The notes under the pieces: model-generated | What the model was told of the DNA's origin: nothing | The model's database searches: none | The model's input: only the letters and a program-made list of their open reading frames with translations | Shown here: one piece after another, positions 34,531 through 48,310 of the stretch | How the letters are laid out: every line of letters begins with the position of its first letter | How positions within the stretch are numbered: position 1 is the stretch's first letter | Assembly (NCBI GenBank): GCA_002205965.3 | Contig: NADL03000517.1 | Span: forward strand, 620,001 to 684,000 | Direction of reading: 5' to 3' | Source of the DNA: Kappaphycus alvarezii | Lineage: Eukaryota > Rhodophyta > Florideophyceae > Gigartinales > Solieriaceae | Length of the DNA: 64,000 bases | Program-made: the position numbers and the translations under genes

Positions 34531-35285
34531 ATGCGTCGGCGAGGTCAATGTCTGACTGGTGATGCGGCATTTCTTCTCGGCTGCCTCCTTGTAATCATAG
34601 GGGTCCTCGACTTGCTGCAACTGCCTCGCCCTCCCCATTGGACATTTTCAACCAACAACGCCACCACCACCAATCCACAACACCGCAACCTTGACCAACC
34701 ACGAACCCCTGACCCTTGGACCTATGCCACACGTTGCCTTAGCACAAGGGCAGGACGCGAGTTTGTAGCAGACAGTCTCGGTACGTCGTTCCCGCCCGCC
34801 ATCACTTCCACACCCCCTCATTTCCAAGTTACCACCCGCTCTAACAACATTCCAGTCATTCAAACAACACCAACCAATTCCCACCTGCTCCAACGATCAC
34901 AGGATACGTCTGTCGCAGAAGAGAAAAGGACACCAGAACAGGATGTTGCGCCGAGGGGCATCGCGAGAGATTTTCATGCCACACCTGCAGCCAGCACAAC
35001 AGCTGTTGTCACTCATACGAAAGATGTGTCTCCTGTTGCATGTCGCCCACCAATTCCCAATTGCGCCGGAAAGTCCAGCAAGCACGGGGCCTCCACAAGT
35101 GGGGCACCCACGACGTCTTTGCCTTTTGCCGCACCGCATGTCGCACCAGCTCACATAGTGTCGTTCATGAAAACGCATACCGACACGAGAGCCATCATTG
35201 TTATGGAGACTCGGGCCCTAGTGTGGACCCCGCTTTGCATCACGGCATTTTCGATTTTGCAAAACCGGTGCATGCGGCTGCTTGA
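34531..35285 (+). CDS. SPRING (C12orf49)-like type II membrane protein (two exons)
   Basis: Exons 34531-34780 and 34903-35285 encode 210 residues; human SPRING is of very similar length. A hydrophobic segment (about 10-29) near the N-terminus fits a Golgi/ER type II anchor. The lumenal part follows the family's cysteine pattern: C70, G-Y-V-C at 84-87, G-C-C at 96-98, C109 and C112, C-C at 118-119, C-V-S-C-C at 125-129, then C-R-T-A-C-R-T-S-S-H-S-V and H-E-N-A-Y-R, and H-C-Y-G-D. The 122-nt intron starts GTACGT, contains CTCTAAC and ends CACAG; phase 1 matches and the splice falls inside G-Y-V-C. In animals SPRING promotes site-1 protease maturation and so SREBP processing; here a site-1-protease partner role is inferred. 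An unspliced frame runs on to 35364 but loses the conserved C-terminus. Confidence 0.88.
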
Positions 35286-38100
35286 GGGAGGCTTGACGAA
35301 TGCTGTTGGAGGTATTGTGGGGTCCGTTGTTGGGCCAGAGGCGGAGGAGGCGGGTTTGGTGTAGCTAGCTGTGTTTGTATCCATGCTGCTTGAAAAATTT
35401 GGTGCATGCTGGACTTTGGTAGCGGGCATGATGCATTGGTCTTCATGAAACGGAGAGGCCGTACTTGTCTCACGACGTACAAGTCATTGCATTGGTTCAA
35501 ATTGCGCGCGTCTGGCGCCCACGACTGCGCATGAAGCGGGACCTTGCATTTTCTGAAAGCTGCTGTTCCGTTGGGTTCCCGCGTGAACAAAATACTGTGC
35601 AAGATGGTTTTCCGGAAAGTTGGCCAGCGGGTAGCAATGCTGCCGTGGCATGCAGCGTAGCGTATTGTTTCGCAATCGACCCTAGACCACCCTAAATTGA
35701 AGAGTCTTTCTCGGAAATGCGCTGCCTCGAGATTATAGTTACGTGCAGCCTTTTGGCTTGGTTCTGGTGCTTGGAAAAGTTTTGGCACGCCCTCGTAATC
35801 ACGGAATACCTGAGATCTACAGGAGAAGAATATTGCGTATGACGTCCTTAATCGAGATGCGGTTGTAGGGTTAGATGTGTTGGACCATGCTATTATCCAG
35901 ACTAATAACAATCTTCTCGAAGCTATGCGTCGATTATATTGCGCAGCATGGACACTTCAGAACACAACGTTTCGCTTCTTATCCAGCGACAAACCGGAAA
36001 CGTGAAAGGGTCTCGTGAGACCGTTCAGTAAGTTGAAATACTACATTGCCCTTTTCATCTTCCGTCGCTTCAAACTTCCTGTGATGCAGTTTCACCCCCA
36101 AGTTGCGCAATGTAGGCTTAACAACTGCGAGCATTCTGCTTTGCTCAGTGCTGTGATCAGTTGTAAGAAATTTGAGTTGCAAAATAATACTCATTGGCTA
36201 TCGTCAGACTACGGTACATTACTTCAGCCTCTTTCCCTGATGCCCTCGATAGTTTGTCGGCTTGGTCGGTATACGACTCGTGCTGGCTCGAAACACAACA
36301 CTCACCGAGACTTGGAATTTCAGCTTGTGGTAATGGATGTGCCACAGGTTGAGGCCTTCTGTATTGTTCAGCTCTAATCAACACAGCTGTCATACCAATT
36401 TCACAACAGCAGTTCTAGGAAACGCAAGAAGAAACTAACGGGACGTCTGTATCGTGGCTCTTTGGCAGCAGTACGTCCTGATTCTCAAACAGATATTCTG
36501 TATGAAGATCGCGTACCTTCGGAGGTACACGAGTGGTACAATATCACAGCTATCCAACTGCTATTGACATGGTGTGGGGCTTTCCTAAAGTGCGTGCCGG
36601 CAACACATATTCGCTGAGACCACACGAGAGGTGCAGAGATCCGGATCACACTTGAAACAAGCTATTCCTTGCTAGTCCTCTCCAGCTAAAGAGGTGCAAA
36701 CGAAAGCAGTGTTCTGCTGCAAAATACAATGTATGTACCACCTATGGTGCTCGTTCACATAGTTTATTACGTAAATGCGGTTTAATTCTCCCGGACTGAG
36801 ATGTAGTGGGAGCCAAAAAGTTTAAAGCCGATGATCACCGCCGCTTTTCTACGAGGATTGTCACAGTCACAACGGCGTTTGTCATCGTCCCTGATGATGC
36901 CTGATTGCGCAGTACTCCTCTATAGGAGCACTTCATCTCGTGACTCGAAAAACAGTGCAATTATGGAGCAGCGTATACACCTATAGCTGCTCCCACTTCT
37001 GAGAGGGATCCGCTAGTGGTATCAGTCTTTATCAGTACGAGTGCTTGCATCGCAACCAAGGCTTTGCCATGGCCTTAGTTCTTTTTGAAAATAGGCAAAT
37101 TTGTCTATGAGAAGCACAGCAGATGAACGTCATTTTTCGTAATTCTGCGTAGAAATCGTCTTGGTTTTATCGAAAAAACGGCAGCGAGAACTGGGATTTC
37201 ACTTTGAACAGGGGGGTTTCATTCCTATAATGGCAATTTGAGTTCGAGTGGTGAATCATTTACCGCATGTTCTTGATTAAGTATCTGCATACCTAAATGC
37301 CCGAAGAACGTTTGAATAAAGACGCAGGGAAGGTTTTTCCCATATGATTATTGTTGCGCGGAACGATTTGACTAAAGAAAATACACCGCAACAATATATA
37401 AAGAACAGTACTTTAAACAAAACTTGACGACATGTTCAGTGCATAGAAATGCGAAAGTTTCCAAGTATTTGATCTTAAAAACCTCAATGATGTAGTTTTA
37501 TATGAGGAACTCAAACATTTGCAGTGATAGAGAGCACCCACACAGCCATGTTATGGCAGCGTGGAACTCGGGACAAAGCCCTTAGGTATACTTGACTGTT
37601 TCAAATGCTGATAGCGGTGGGAATTTGTGCTGGTTGAAATCCAACGGTGGGGCAACTGGGAGATCTAGCATTCGAAGACGACAAAGACAATCGCACCGCG
37701 CGATAAACAACAAAGAGGTTTCATCTGCAGTATGATGATGGATTTCAAACATGGCCTGCGAAAATTTTCCTGAATGCAGAATGTGGAAAACGTCGATGTT
37801 GAAGAGAAGACTCGAAAATCGACGCTGGATTTTCTGCCTGTGGTTGAAAGTGGCAAAACCTACCCTCGCTAATCCACCCAGAGCGAAAATTCCTGTTTAA
37901 CTTGTGCGTAACACACTCAGCTTTTAAACCAATGAATGGTGCTTGTATACTTTTGATTTGTTGCAGCCATGTTACCAAATCCAAATAAAGATGCGTCGGT
38001 CAGTTTACAAAATGCAAGGGGGAAGAGTTTGATTGCTATACTGGTTAGAGGCACTAACGGCTGTGTTTCAAAATGCAAGTGACTTTGATAACAGATATAC
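35286..38100. other. Intergenic region with unassigned minus-strand frames
   Basis: Minus-strand open frames at 35911-35240 (no internal ATG early on) and 36393-35979 stay open for 70-220 codons but show no motif I recognise, and the first overlaps the SPRING-like gene antisense. Around 36400-38100 nothing coding was seen. The stretch could hold a multi-exon gene that I cannot resolve or old repeat DNA. Confidence 0.3.
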
Positions 38101-39180
38101 AAATTGAATCAACGTTTAGTCAGGCACTGTATTGCTGTACTTGAGGTTATTTCGTGTCTGTACATCTGTTCACAGCCTACAGCAGTTTTATAAACAGACA
38201 ATAGTGTCCATTAGCAATTTATCAAGGGCCTCGATCACCGATTTGCAGGGGAAGAAACCCTGCAACAATTTCAAATTCGGTCCTTGGTCTACGGTTGGCA
38301 GCACTGATTTTTATTGTACAATACTATACACTTGCCGGAAAGCTGTATCTACAGCCGAGAGCGGTTGGTGTCATTCAGGTGCTGGAAAATGAGACTTTTA
38401 CTGCCCAGACGAACGCTGTTTCATTTCTGTGTGGGAAAGCAGTTTGGTGAAATGGTCGCAAATCTGGGGATTAGAAATTGACACGATGAGCAAGTAAATC
38501 ATGTCTCAATACAGTAAGGTATCCCCGCCTTTCCCACGGTCAGTTGCCGTATTGACCAGGACAGTAAAGTACAGTGTTTGTACAGTACGTACCGCGCAGT
38601 ACCGCGCAGTACAAGTGCAATGGAGTCGAATTGCTTGCTGTATGCATTGTACCAAACAATGCTGTGAATGCGAGTCGCAGGGATGTTGCAGTGATATTGT
38701 CGAAGAGTTCCCTAGTCGAGTCAAAATAATTCTCCTCACTTTGCACAACTCGGCTCAGCTGCAATATGTACAACAGCAGAGACACTGCAAATCGCAGTCT
38801 GTACAGTATAGTTTGCACCATCCTGCGCAGTGCAGATATACATACGCTATGTATGCTATGGGTGCTATGGACCAGATAATCACCACTTGTTGCTATTGGA
38901 TAGCACGCAAAAGAAGAGTACGCTGGATCCAAACTACGCAAATGTAGCGCACATTTCAGCGTCTCACCAGCGCAAGTATTGTACTCAGAAAGATCGATCT
39001 ATCTAGGTGATGTGCCCTCTATTCATACCATTGTTGACGATGGTATGACCATCGCCCTCAATATGCCATACACCTCTACACTGTTTCAAAGGACCATCAC
39101 CACGTATCTATTTGACAATGGCATACTACTGTACTGTATTACTGTCGCGGAAACAACTTCGGATATTTCAAATTAACACT
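38101..39180. other. Repeat-bearing intergenic DNA
   Basis: Moderate density of GTACAGT/ACTGTAC units (38560-38610, 38800-38815, 39125-39140). Open frames here are Cys/Val/Tyr-rich, a by-product of the repeats. No gene is supported. Confidence 0.4.
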
Positions 39181-42100
39181 AAACTTTTTAGAAAAGATTT
39201 TTAGAAAAGAGATAAAAATTACCCCGTGACTGCGGGATTGAGTGCATCCGTGATGTGTCGGAAAATTGCTGATTAACCGAAACTAACTTTCTACCCCCGC
39301 TAGCAGTGAAACCTTTAGACAGGAGTGAATACTATTTTCTGTAAAAGTACAGTAATTGGATTCCTTGAATATCGTATACTCGAAACAACAGAGTATGACG
39401 TCGTTGCAGTGTTAGAGCTCAGCCAGCTTAATTAAAATTCATATAGCATATGTCAAAGGGCTAGGCATCACTTGTGTATTTCTACGCTGCTGGACTCCCA
39501 GTCCACGTATGCCCATTGCACACTAAATCAAACATTTTCCCATCTGTATAAAATGAAAGCTCTCCTGGAGCCAGCACCTGACATAGAATTAACAACGGAC
39601 CACATGTAGCTACTCGGATGACTAATCCACTCAATCATAAATTAAAATCAAGCAATAAAGTCTTCACTTTGAATGAGAAGAGTGTCTGAATCAAAATATG
39701 AAGGAACCATTTAAGCCGTAAAGATACCGAAAGAAATGTTTCTGGTGCTCAGACCAAGTCAGTAATGTTCTTTCAAAGCTAAAAGGAACTTAAAATTCAA
39801 AAGGATAAAATTACTCTAAAATCCGAGGAACTTCTGACAAGTACTAAAGTTAGAGGAATAAAACCTAATTTTAACAACTTTCCGTTAAAATAAATCAAAT
39901 CATGTATCACATTCACTAAAAAGGATTTAAATCTTGAACATTTCCAGGCTCTGGATTTCTTTATAGTAAATATGATTTTCTGGGGTCTATTTAGTTTAGA
40001 TAGGACATAGTAGTAAACATGTGTTGTATAACTCCTGCCTTCTTTGAATTCAATGGTATTTTCATAATATGTTGAAGCAATAAGACGGAGGAAAAAGACC
40101 CAAATATGGATTGACAGAGCTCATAATGTTTTGAGAGATCATTGAGACTAAAACATCCCTCTTCTATAAAGTTGTTATGTGTATTTTTTCAATGGATGAA
40201 ATTTCTACGAGAAAACACTCTTTATAAGCATGAGATGTGGTTTCAGACTCACTTTCAATCCACAAATATAATTATTGTTACTCTAAGCATATTTTGACAA
40301 CTTTGACTATACTAATATCTCCTGTTCAATCAATTTTACAGCATCTTCGACTGAAAAGTAATGTAACAGCCACTTAATACCTCCAAATATCAACTCATGT
40401 CTCAAATGAAAATATCGTGAGCAATAAATTACGTATTCGAAATTGAATGTTGAAATATCATGATATCGCTCATTTTTTCTTTTCCTCTTTGTGGATCTGT
40501 ACACGCCAAATTTCCATGTCGTAAGTTATTTAACTTATTCAATATGCAAAACTTGTAAATTGACCCGGCTTTTTGGGATATGGAAATTGCCTAGACTGAA
40601 AAACACACTGAAATTGAGTAGATTTTGAAATTACTAACTGCATACATAATTATTCCTTTCATAACATTTAAGCTGATTTTATAGTATCACCAATATAATA
40701 TCTTCCTGATTTGTAAAAGTGGAGAAAATATTGTTCTGGCCATAATTTACTACCAAATCTGATGAGAATATAGTATAGTAAAATAACAAAAAAATAAAAA
40801 ATTAGAAAATCTGGAGTAAAAAATGGGCCCTTTTCTGTGAAATTATCCGAAAATCTATGGGCTTCTCTCGTAAACTAAAAAAGCAAAAAAATAGACGTAA
40901 CCTACAGAACTATTTAGCGATAATTCAAAAAGACCAATTTTCGAATAGTTTCCCAAAACAGTTCCATCGCTAGTTTCTAATTTTGAATCATCATAGAAGT
41001 CAAAGATATTTAACTTAACGGTTCTTGTGTCCACCCAGAATATATATAATTGGGGGTATGATATTCCAACAATTTCTGAAGTACATTATTAAGACAATCT
41101 ATTGTTACAGATTACAAAAAACAAGATATCAATAGAAATGTAGCATATAATGTTGTTGAAGAACCAGTCAACGAGCCCATTCGGTAACGTTTTTGTCATT
41201 CATATAACTACTGTGGTAATTCTTTCACATATAAATTTGTTTTCTGTTAACCCATAGCAATAACCAGAAAAATTAGGACCCTTCTTTTCTTCGGTAGAGA
41301 CTATTGTATTATATTTAATCATTAGTTACGCTCAATAAGTCATCTTATTTTGATACTACTAAACTTCAGTGAGTCAAATTTTAAATTTAGTACGTCTTGG
41401 TGATAAAGGATTTGATAAATTCTATAGAATTCACTAATGTGAATCCCGAAGTCTAATTAATATGTAAACTATCGATGCAACTCTCATGTGAAAAAATTGG
41501 TCGTAATAATAGGATATTAATCCTTCAAACACTTATAGATTTCAAAAAACTCGTTTTCTCACTTGTACAGCTAGCTTTATACAAAAATGATAGAAATTAC
41601 ACTAGATGAAATGTATTCCAATGATTAAAAATGAATATACATTTATACAGTTTTTGTATTTCTCATTAAATTCTAAAAATACCTTTGAACCGTTGCCGAG
41701 ATACAAACGCAACTCGATTTAAATGTTGAAGCATGAAAACATAATCGGTGTGCACAGTTGAACCAAATAAAACATTGAAGTCTTCCGAAAATGATCATCA
41801 TGACAAAGTAAGGTTTTTACTTGTATAGATATTAATGAGAGCTCACAGCTTTTCTTATATTTTTTTCTGCTGTTATACTACAAGGACCTTTTATATCAAT
41901 TTTAACTTCATTATGGACTCATAAAAGGTTGATGATTTAGAAAAACAATATCAGAACCGATGTTTTTCATCATTCCATTCACGATCAATAGCCTGCAGTT
42001 TGCCCTTGATCCGCTTTTATTATAATTTTTTGTCAAATAAAGATACAGGTTTCAAATGGTTTGTCCAGATTATAGCTCATTGAAATCATTTACATTTGAT

Positions 42101-45100
42101 AAAGTATTGTATTGGGTAGTCAATTTTCTAATGAAATAGCATATAAAAAAAACGACACTCAGATTTGTACAGAAAATAGAAACATTTTGATCGAAAAAGA
42201 TACTAAAAGCTAATATATCCGGGTTTGTTTTTATTATTCTGGGTGTTTTTTCTAATTAAACCTTTTTCTGAACGTGATAATTCAATTAGAAATTGAATTT
42301 AGGCATTCGATTGTCTGCCTAAAAATAATATATTTACTTCTGTGTTTATGGTTCATTGAGTAACTTCTCGACCATTTTCCTGTTTCAAAAGTTCTTTGAC
42401 GAATAATTGTATAGTTTTATACTTTTCTTCAACATCTTAGGTTTTTAAATAATATATTGATTGTTATTTCATATGTAGATGAAAGAAATGTCTGCCTCGC
42501 AAACCTTTACGGAGAACTTTAGACAAGTAATTATTTTCAATAAGAAATTATTTAGGGCAGAATTTTTACAAAATGGGTACCCTCTGGACCAAAAGAAGTA
42601 AATTTTGCTTTTATATTTGTGAAAATAATCCTATTTCGCGGGAATACTCTTCAAACCCTTCATTCACTACCCAGTCATAAATGGAGAGAACGTTGCACTG
42701 CTTTTTTCCGGGTTTTTCCTTTCATCGCTCTCGATGAACGAAAATCACTGTTTATTACGCTCCAGAACTTCCTTACAACTAGAAAGTTTCAGATCTGGTT
42801 TGGATTGTCTAACTCCATTATAATTTGAACCAAATACTGAAGAATTCTGGTTCCAGTCCATATGCTACTTTTTTGCGTTGGAGCTGAATAGTTTCTGCGA
42901 GAGGATACTTTCCTTCAAGAATTGGGAAATTCAATATTCAAATATATAAATATACTCAAAAAAGCGAGAGAAGTGGCGTATACACATATAATTTATCAAA
43001 TTCAAAAGAAAGAAGTCTCAAATTCTGTGAACACAAGAAATTGTGAAAGTCTGTTCATGTCGTATCTATATTCTGGTAAATGATGATATAAATGTTTTTA
43101 TGGATTTAATGCCCAAATATGATCCCATGACAAGCTAAGGGAGGAATTATATCCAACCTATGTTATACGGTTATGCTTTTATTCTTAGTATATATGAATC
43201 GGACCTTACCGGAACTGCTGAAAGTGTTTTCTTTACTCGTTTATCATTTCAAATTACTTTATGTACTTCAATCCATATCTGTCAGTACAGAAATAACTCG
43301 AGCAGAAATGTCACAGCTAACTAAACTAGTGGACCCGTCATATCGAATGAGTGTTATTCAGGAAACATATTTACTGCTTCAAGCCTACCTTTCTAGATGC
43401 CAAAAATATCCATTAAATGGAAAAATGCATACCCTCTGTGAGAGATTCCCGCGAGTATTCGAAAATGTTTTTAATTCTACAACATGAAAGAGCATGTAAA
43501 TCTCTGAAGGAATGCCTGAGTAGAATAGTACCACCTTAATTTTTGTACTTATGCGAAGCGTTACCTAATATGATCTGAAAATTCCTTATAACTCAGCCGA
43601 AGAAAGATATAATTTCCATTTGTCTTCATATAGCCTTGAAAATTCTGTGCCAACATATGTAAAAAATGATTAATAGAAATTAAAAGATAACCATAACGAA
43701 TAAGTCGAAAAAGGACATCATTTTTCAAAATCTTCTTATAATAATCTTATTTTGATGCCATTCCGAAATACTTACTCATAGCTTAATAATCAATAACTGG
43801 AAATGCTACTTGATTGATTTTATATCCATTAGCATATTCTTATTCCATGAAAGCGTCAAAATGTGGCGACGCCGAATTTACGGAAGATTACCATCGTCGA
43901 GATCAAAGTTTCTGAAAGTACTTTTAGAAGGGACAGTGATAAGGAAATATTCCCCGTTCCAGGCCATTAAATATATAAAAACACAAAAAATGCATAGAAA
44001 AATATGGCACTAAGGAATTTTTCGAAGTGAAAAGTCATACAGGAGAGGGACCGATACAATTGTACCATAAAAGATTGAGCGAAAATGAAATAATAATTAG
44101 GGCCTTTTAATAAAACTTTCTACCCTATTGTCTGCAACTTCTCGCTCCGTATTAAATATACTGCTTCAGCAAACGTAAAGAATATGGCCTCCCCAGTATT
44201 CAATATTCTTTCAATATCTCTACAGAACAATGTTTTACAGGCAAGTATTTATTGTGAAGCATTACATTTTTCATTCATGAATAAAATATGGAGTAAAACA
44301 GACTTTATGCTACTTCAAATGTGATTGCGAAATATTTTATGTCCTTCAAAGTTTGAATAATTAATACCGTAAAACGTTTTGAAATATTTTTGAGTACTAT
44401 AAAGAATTAATGAACTAAGAATAACAGAAATTCATATAGAGGCATTTCAAGCTAAAGAAAAATTGAAAGACGGAAAACTAAACTATGCGCCATGTGTCAA
44501 AATGACATGGGCTCATTCATCTTCGGCTATCGTTAACGGGAATAAAGATCCTGAACATAATAAACTTATTTGTCGAATACGATTACAGCATATTCATGTT
44601 CCTTCCCAGATTTGGGTATACGCTCGATTTTTTCGAAAAGAAGAGTATAGTTATTCTCAAAAAAGTCTTCACATCCACATTTTAGTCCTTAATTGAGAAC
44701 TTGTTATTTTGGATGGCTGAAATGTCACTATTTTATAGTTTTCAATCAATTACGAACATTTAAACTGGAATACCTTTTCATTTTCATCTATGGCTCGACA
44801 ATCTACGGTTAAATTTATTTAAATGAAACTAGAATTAGCTCCCTTCCTTTTCTTATCTTTATTAAATTTTCTATTTTCTCTGTAACTAAATCGCTAACCA
44901 ACCATATTTCTTTGGTTAGTCCTCCATCTTCATTTGGACTAAATTATTTCCTCTTAGTCCTGTTTTCCTATCTCATTATTTCTATCAAATTAGATCAGGG
45001 TTAAGTATTTCCTATGATTTAGTTTCAGTCTTCTTTGAGCGCTTTAACATCTAAATGTTTAATTTTCCAAGAAGTAATATAGGAATTATCTGCAATAAAT

Positions 45101-46000
45101 ATTCTCATCAATAATAAAACTTATTAGTTTTTTCGAAAAAAATTGTCCATTCCCAATACGGTTTGCGCTGTAGAAGAAATTCCGTTTTTTTTCTGATAAG
45201 TTTTGGAATATTTTTTTTCACTACACTATCTTATTTCTTTGGTCTTTTATCTTCTCTAATATATATCTGTACCCTTCTCAGTCCTAAAATATTCTCTCTA
45301 TGTTCTTAAATTGACTCTAAAATATCTGTTATCTATGTCCTCAATTACGGGCCGTATTACAGAGAATACGATACTTCATAGCCATAACATCTTGAAATAT
45401 TCCACCTCTCTATTATTTATTGTCTCACTCTGCATCAATTTAGATGATTGAATTTTTTCTCATAGTTATTTTGCACCACCAAGCAGGGGTTGAGCTAACT
45501 ATTAAAATGTATAACTTAGCTACACTTCTAGTCCTGCTCTTGAAATGTCTTGCAGGTTTAGCATTATCTTTTTTATTACATTTCTATATTGTAGGATATT
45601 TTTTTATTCCAACAGAACATCCATTGAATATAGTTTGAGCTACCAAAAGTACAAAACATATTTATAATGTCTACTGTGCATTTTCTTAGCTCTTAACCAT
45701 CTTCTTTGTAGTTTATTCGGTCATAAACGACCAAAGAGCATTCTAATGAACTTTTTTTACCATATTCAGATCTAGATAGTAAATTTTTCATTACGTAAGC
45801 CAGTCACTTTTTTCACTAATCCACTAGATCATGTCACTATTATTATGTATTGGTACGTGTCACTATTCTTATGGATTATTACTTTAACTTGCTCAAACTG
45901 GTAGTGAGTTGGCAGATCTTTCGAGAGCAGAGCCATACTATCCCAAGAGACAGATCGTGGGAGAAGAGCTCATGATATAGAGGGCATCATCATGGACTTG
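39181..46000. other. 7-kb AT-rich gene-free island
   Basis: Strongly AT-rich DNA with frequent stops in all six frames; open frames rarely exceed 100 codons (43173-43487 is the longest) and none shows a motif. It contains no pentamer clusters in its interior. It may be relic transposon DNA, heterochromatin, or a centromere-like region. Confidence 0.55.
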
Positions 46001-46651
46001 GAAAACAACACTGCCAAACTTCTTAAGTCACAAAATGGTGAGGCATATCTGTACACTTTGCAAGCATATTTTCTGTAGTTTAATAATACTTTACCGGATT
46101 GCTGGCTTTTTGTTCAATACAGTGCGCAATTACAGAGCGCTTGTTTCGTCAAAAATGGCTTCCAAATAAAACTGTGAAAATAATTAGGTGTCCTGACTTG
46201 TACCCCTGATCTGGACGCAGTTGAATATCTATGGGAAATCTTCGCTCGTCACGTGTGGGACACTTATAAACAGTGGGATTCTCATTATGTCCTCTTGGAG
46301 TTATTGCAGCATTTTCTCGCTAAAGCTGGTGACGATTGCCTGTCGGCTCTCATGAATTCAATTCCCAAGAGGTGCAAAATCTTCTGCGAGAAGAATGGAG
46401 AAAATATTCCACGTTGGTACATGAATGAAGTTGCAGTTTTGTTTTGAACCTTAAATTATTTATATATTTTTTCCATCCTACATTACGAAAGGGAAGCTTT
46501 GTTCTGAAATAATGAAGCAAATCCAATATTCTTTATTGTGTTCAGTGTTAAAATACGCTGACAAGACCTTATCAATGCTCTGGTCACTGTTTTTAAGCAG
46601 TGGTATTATACTTCGATTTTTTTTATATTCTTGTCCACCGGTACAAAACTG
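46000..46651 (+). pseudogene. Tc1/mariner transposase 3' relic with terminal repeat
   Basis: Decayed translation gives CPDLYP..DAVEYLWEIFARHVW near 46190-46260 and then SHYVLLELLQHFLAKAGDD and SIPKRCK, the C-terminal end of a Tc1-type DDE transposase. About 200 bp downstream, at 46651, a terminal-repeat-like sequence (minus strand CAGTTTTGTACCGGTGGACA) ends next to TA. Multiple stops in the upstream part show that it is inactive. Confidence 0.65.
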
Positions 46652-47039
46652 TATGAACTAATGTACGCTATTTCAGAGAGGACGCGCAATACAGTATTTC
46701 CTGCTCAATTGCATGCAGTTTGTGGATATATCCTGATTGCAGCTAAAGAGTAATATGAAGGTAAGCGAGAACAAGCATGCAAGGCCTCTTTGCGGTCCCA
46801 GAACGAGCCATAGACTATCCTTTATTTCAGTGGTCGGGGGCAACAAGAAATAGTTGCTTACGACGGCTTGAAGTTCTACTCAATACGGGAATGGTACTGG
46901 CTCTCCCAACTGAGCCTTTGCAGCTCCTCCTGTAAGCTAGCCAAAACGCTTTATCCCAATTATCTCCACCGGCATTATCGAACGCCAAATAATCTTCGCC
47001 ATCGCAATAATTCGGAGCTTATCGTTTAAGAATGGAAGG
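46652..47039. other. Gap between Tc1 and pogo relics
   Basis: No coding motif seen; GC content rises relative to the AT-rich island. Confidence 0.35.
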
Positions 47040-48310
47040 TTAAAGTCACCCTGTTCCTCACACCTCTCCTCCTGAGACATTACCTGGCCATTTATTGTAT
47101 GCTCTTAGCAAATATGTCACTAACAATAGATTTCTCATCTATAGCCTCAAATACATCATCCTCGCCTTCAAGATTTCGGAACTACTCCACAGACATCCTG
47201 TTTGATGGAAAAACAGTTGAAGTAACATCTGATTTTGAGCTGCTAGATATATTCATTCAGCAAATTAGGTATATATATCGCAACTGATGACCTGTCCCGC
47301 AGGAGACCGATATGTTTCCAACAGTTATCAATTGTCATAGCATGCATTGCACTCCATATATTGGTAACCCATTTCACGGCAGTCAACCATTCGAGCTTTT
47401 TCCTTTTGCTTCCCCGTTGCGCGGAAATAGATCAGGTGCAATACTCTCTCCATCTGAAGCTGCCAAAACCAATATTTCAGTGCTGCTATTAGACCAGCAT
47501 CACATAGCTGAGTTCTAGATGTGGTATTGAGAGGTAGAAAATCAATCTGAACAAACGGTTAATTGGGAACTGTTTCTTTCGTTCCATGCGCCGAGCAGTT
47601 GCCATTGAGCAATAAAACCTTATGGCCAACGGAATGCTCAAAAAACCTGATGGACATTTGCAGCCACTCGAAAAACAGATCCGCATTCATCCATGCCTTC
47701 TTATTATAGTTGTAATCGAAGCCCATCTTTTGACCGTTTTTACTATTAAAACAACGAGGACAAAGGTACTTTCCAATTATCAAGATGAGGAACCTCTGGC
47801 TACCGTCAGAGTTGCAACAAGCGAGTCCAGCTATTTGGTCCTTTTCCTTCTTTCGACCTGATAATATATGTGAAGAAATAGTCCTTTCTGGTGGTATATA
47901 ATGAAATAAACCGAATAAGTCGGCATTCAAAGCACGGGAGAGATAGAAGCACTAAAACGATGGCCGTAACCTGAACAGCCCATTTAATTCACCCTGTCCG
48001 TCGGCATCGCCAGCTTCACCGAGAGTTTGACGGTATTTTAAATTCCATAGGGTTGAGATCGGTTCATTCCACGAGTCTCGAAAGCGTAGGCAAACATTTT
48101 GTTCTCACTCAGCTCCTTGTTTACCAATATCTACAGTTTTTTGTCTTCTGCATGTATCATTGTGTCTGAGACACAAATTAGTCTACAATGCTGATCACAA
48201 ATCCAGCAATGTATTGCCTCTTCCAAAATATGGTTGTTTTCTGTGCCTTCACGTTTATAGGCGCTAGGTTTCCTAGGCTGTGTCAGAGTCTTACCTTTTT
48301 GATCGTACGT
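47040..48310 (-). pseudogene. Pogo/Tigger-type transposase relic
   Basis: Minus-strand fragments in pogo order. A CENP-B-like DNA-binding part near 48240-48080 includes HILEEAIHCWICDQ. The DDE_1 catalytic region is open at 47930-47559, with CCNSDGSQRFLILIIGKY, NKKAWMNADLFFEWL and VLLLNGNCSAH, where Asn stands in for the expected catalytic Asp. The tail near 47490-47300 includes AGLIAALKYWF. Frames shift between the parts and stops interrupt them, so the element is dead. Confidence 0.7.

Noticed and set aside
34492-35364. Single-exon 290-codon reading of the SPRING locus
   Set aside because: It loses the conserved cysteine-rich C-terminus and begins at a non-ATG codon; the spliced model recovers the whole family pattern.
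35240-35911. 223-codon minus-strand frame opposite the SPRING-like gene
   Set aside because: It has no ATG at its start, shows no recognisable motif, and its 3' third is antisense to conserved SPRING exon 2. It may be a chance frame.
38501-38947. 148-codon Cys-rich plus-strand frame
   Set aside because: The Cys, Val and Tyr residues arise from GTACAGT and related repeats read in frame; no homology or structure suggests a gene.
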